Shown in pieces: positions 62,016 to 64,000 of a stretch of DNA of 64,000 nt (its first letter is position 1; each line of letters begins with the position of its first letter). Position numbers and translations under genes: made by a program. The notes beneath the pieces were generated by a model. It saw nothing but the letters and a program-made list of their open reading frames with translations, searched no databases and was not told the DNA's origin. The stretch is from NCBI RefSeq assembly GCF_034422975.1, contig NZ_CP139873.1, positions 2,356,001 to 2,420,000 on the forward strand. Direction: 5' to 3'. This DNA is from Idiomarina sp. PL1-037 (GTDB lineage Bacteria; Pseudomonadota; Gammaproteobacteria; Enterobacterales; Alteromonadaceae).

Positions 62016-63197
62016 TCAGGCGTCTTTAGCCCGTTCTTGTAAAATAGCAACGGCTGGCAATGTTTTACCTTCGAGGAATTCAAGAAATGCCCCGCCACCT
62101 GTCGAGATATAACTGATCTTATCAGCGATAGCGTATTGATCAATTGCTGCTAAGGTGTCACCCCCCCCGGCAATTGAAAACGCATCGCTTTGTGCAATTG
62201 CGTTGGCTATGGTTTTTGTACCATGCCCAAACTGCTCAAATTCAAAAACACCAACCGGCCCGTTCCAGACAATCGTTCCTGCGTTTTTCAGCATAGACGC
62301 TAATTGCTCTGCGGTTTCAGGACCAATATCAAAAATCATGTCGTCATCAGCAAGGCCGTTAACCGCTTTTGTTTCTGCTGTGGCTTCTGCGCTGAATTCT
62401 TTACCTGTTACTACATCGACAGGTAATGGAATGTCGCCGCCTTTAGCTTTTGCCTGCGCCATTAGTCGGTTAGCTTCGTCGGTTAAGTCTGCTTCGTAAA
62501 GCGACTTACCCACATTGTGGCCTGCTGCAGAAACAAAGGTGTTTGCAATACCGCCGCCCACAATTAACTGGTCAACAACACCGGACAAGGACTCTAATAC
62601 CGTCAGTTTTGTCGATACTTTAGAGCCACCGACAATGGCTACTAACGGGCGCTTCGGATTTTCCAGTGCCTTGCCTAAAGCTTCTAGTTCACCAGCCAAC
62701 AAAGGCCCTGCGCAGGCAACGGGGGCGTATTTAGCTACACCATGAGTGGAGGCTTGAGCACGGTGCGCGGTGCCAAAAGCGTCCATCACATAGACATCGC
62801 ATAAGCTGGCTAATTTTCTGGCAAGCTCGTCATTGTTTTTCTTCTCACCAACATTAAAGCGGACATTCTCAAAAACTACCAGTTCTCCAGCCTTTAATTC
62901 AATACCGTCGAGGTAGTCTTTACATAGGCGAACAGGGCAATCCAGCGCCTCTTGTAAGTAATCAACAACAGGTTGCAGCGAAAACTCTTCGTCGTACTCA
63001 CCTTCGGTTGGGCGACCCAGATGAGACATTACCATGACTTTAGCACCTGCTTTCAGCGCTTGCTGAATACTGGGCAGCGCCGCTTTTAAACGCGCGTCGG
63101 AAGTGACTTTTCCGTTTTTAACCGGAACGTTTAAATCTTCCCGAATCAGTACACGCTTGTTATTTAAATCCAAATCAGTCATAGCGATGACAGACAT
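62016..63197 (-). CDS. pgk: Phosphoglycerate kinase
   Basis: The 393-residue protein has VLIREDLNVPV, MSHLGRPTEGEYDEEFSL, VAIVGGSKVSTKL and a C-terminal GGGDTLAA, as in all Pgk proteins. It makes ATP from 1,3-bisphosphoglycerate. Lies between epd and fba with 30-base gap to fba. Confidence 0.98.
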   Translation of the reverse strand: MSVIAMTDLDLNNKRVLIREDLNVPVKNGKVTSDARLKAALPSIQQALKAGAKVMVMSHLGRPTEGEYDEEFSLQPVVDYLQEALDCPVRLCKDYLDGIELKAGELVVFENVRFNVGEKKNNDELARKLASLCDVYVMDAFGTAHRAQASTHGVAKYAPVACAGPLLAGELEALGKALENPKRPLVAIVGGSKVSTKLTVLESLSGVVDQLIVGGGIANTFVSAAGHNVGKSLYEADLTDEANRLMAQAKAKGGDIPLPVDVVTGKEFSAEATAETKAVNGLADDDMIFDIGPETAEQLASMLKNAGTIVWNGPVGVFEFEQFGHGTKTIANAIAQSDAFSIAGGGDTLAAIDQYAIADKISYISTGGGAFLEFLEGKTLPAVAILQERAKDA

Positions 63198-63215
63198 GCG
63201 GTATCCTCTCTAAGC

Positions 63216-64000
63216 TTAATGTTCTGTTTGTTCAGCCATCGTTTTTGCTGTATCCAGCAACCGATTAGCAAAGCCCCACTCGTTGTCGCACCAGCACAGC
63301 AGCTTAACCAGCCGCTTATGACTAACGCGGGTTTGCGTCCCGTCAACAATGGATGAATGTGGATCATGGTTAAAATCGATTGAGACTAAAGGCTCTTCGG
63401 TGTAATCCAGTATACCTGCAAGCTGCTGTTCGCTCTGCTCACATAACACCTTGTTAATTTGCTCAATAGTGGCGTCGCTGTTTAGCGTAACGCTTAAATC
63501 CATAGCGGTCACATTGGTGGTGGGCACGCGCACGGCTATGGCCTCGAACCGCCCTTCTAAGTGCGGCAGTATTCGTTCGATACCGCGCGCCAAACGGGTA
63601 TCCACCGGAATAATAGAACGCCCGGCGGCGCGGGTTCGTCTTAAATCCGGATGGTATGCATCAATAACCTGCTGGTCGTGCATAGCCGAATGAATGGTCG
63701 TAATAGCACCGGAGTCTATCCCGAATGCATCGTCCAGTACTTTAATGACCGGCACAATACAGTTTGTTGTGCAGGAGCCGTTCGATACCACTTTATGGCC
63801 AACGGTGAGTTCTTTTTCATTCACACCATAAATGGCGGTGAAATCGACGTCCGGCTTGCCGGGATGAGAAAACAATACACGTTTTACGCCTTGCTGCAGA
63901 TACAGCTGACCGTCGGCCTGACTGCCGAATACACCGGTGCAATCAATGACAAAATCAACCCCATGAGCGCGCCAGTCAATGGCTTCAATCTCGGTCTGGT
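63216..64000 (-). CDS. epd: Erythrose-4-phosphate dehydrogenase, C-terminal part (5' end outside window)
   Basis: The frame is open to the window edge (upstream residues read IDWRAHGVDFVIDCTGVFG), so the Met at 63875 is internal. It contains SNGSCTTNC (catalytic Cys), TTIHSAMHDQQVIDAYH, RAAGRSIIPV and WCDNEWGFANR, of the GAPDH superfamily; the position before pgk and the DQQVID/ARGIERILP text favour Epd over GapA. It oxidises erythrose-4-phosphate for pyridoxal phosphate synthesis. Confidence 0.93.
   Translation of the reverse strand, partial: QTEIEAIDWRAHGVDFVIDCTGVFGSQADGQLYLQQGVKRVLFSHPGKPDVDFTAIYGVNEKELTVGHKVVSNGSCTTNCIVPVIKVLDDAFGIDSGAITTIHSAMHDQQVIDAYHPDLRRTRAAGRSIIPVDTRLARGIERILPHLEGRFEAIAVRVPTTNVTAMDLSVTLNSDATIEQINKVLCEQSEQQLAGILDYTEEPLVSIDFNHDPHSSIVDGTQTRVSHKRLVKLLCWCDNEWGFANRLLDTAKTMAEQTEH

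Overview
The window is chromosomal DNA from a gammaproteobacterium, probably a marine Alteromonadales-type organism. The evidence is the core order epd-pgk-fba and rpsU-dnaG-rpoD, together with queA-tgt, a ycaO C-terminus, a Pit/DUF47 pair, a long chemoreceptor and a secreted S10 peptidase. An Idiomarina-like genus is plausible, but I cannot confirm it from sequence alone.

Region 1 (1-14 kb, core-like). After the C-terminal end of ycaO comes an eight-gene minus-strand operon, read from 8813 down to 578. It encodes a Gly/Ser-rich secreted protein, an outer-membrane-type lipoprotein, a membrane-anchored helical-repeat/PEGA protein, and a membrane-anchored PEGA protein with a cysteine-free SUMF1-like domain. 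It continues with a 35-residue secreted peptide missing from simple ORF lists, a MotA/TolQ/ExbB-type channel protein, and two vWA proteins. Both vWA proteins begin with an ExbD/TolR-like single helix carrying the same F-N-L-S-F-L-D motif. I read this as an undescribed ion-driven envelope machine. A propeller-Y_Y_Y-GGDEF cyclase is divergent from it, followed by an S10 serine carboxypeptidase.

Region 2 (14.3-45.06 kb, accessory). A genomic island of about 29.6 kb sits in the 3' end of a tRNA-Ile2(CAU) gene (44981-45056, minus). A 47-bp copy of the tRNA 3' half marks the far end (15365-15411). The tyrosine integrase lies near the tRNA, overlapped by a LytTR regulator and followed by two uncharacterised genes and two small HTH (excisionase-like) genes. 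A repeated motif, TTTTGATCCG-like, recurs at the left end, before the integrase and before the downstream genes. Inside the island are: (a) a Fic gene with six TCGACATA-type repeats in its promoter; (b) an integron-type gene-cassette array with four attC-like sites and no integrase, holding a PIN-like protein, a two-gene CBASS (CD-NTase plus S-4TM effector), a HEPN-motif protein and an OLD-like ATPase/nuclease; (c) two tandem DUF4041/T5orf172 genes, one of them frameshifted; (d) an orphan Xre/MbcA/ParS-type antitoxin behind a 35-residue membrane peptide; (e) three tandem 190-bp units with hairpins, followed by a WYL regulator and an extended type I restriction locus (hsdM, hsdS, EVE-like/Mrr nuclease, DUF4917, DUF6933, Abi_2, hsdR); (f) an HNH nuclease. 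The island therefore reads as a defence island that has captured part of an integron.

Region 3 (45-64 kb, core). A degenerate histidine-kinase-like membrane protein and an amidohydrolase precede the rpsU-dnaG-rpoD macromolecular-synthesis operon. Then come a YcgR-like PilZ protein, a membrane Ser/Thr kinase with a TPR-like tail, queA-tgt (queuosine), DUF47-pit (phosphate uptake), a chemoreceptor, a DUF481 outer-membrane protein, and epd-pgk-fba (central carbon metabolism), with epd cut by the window end.
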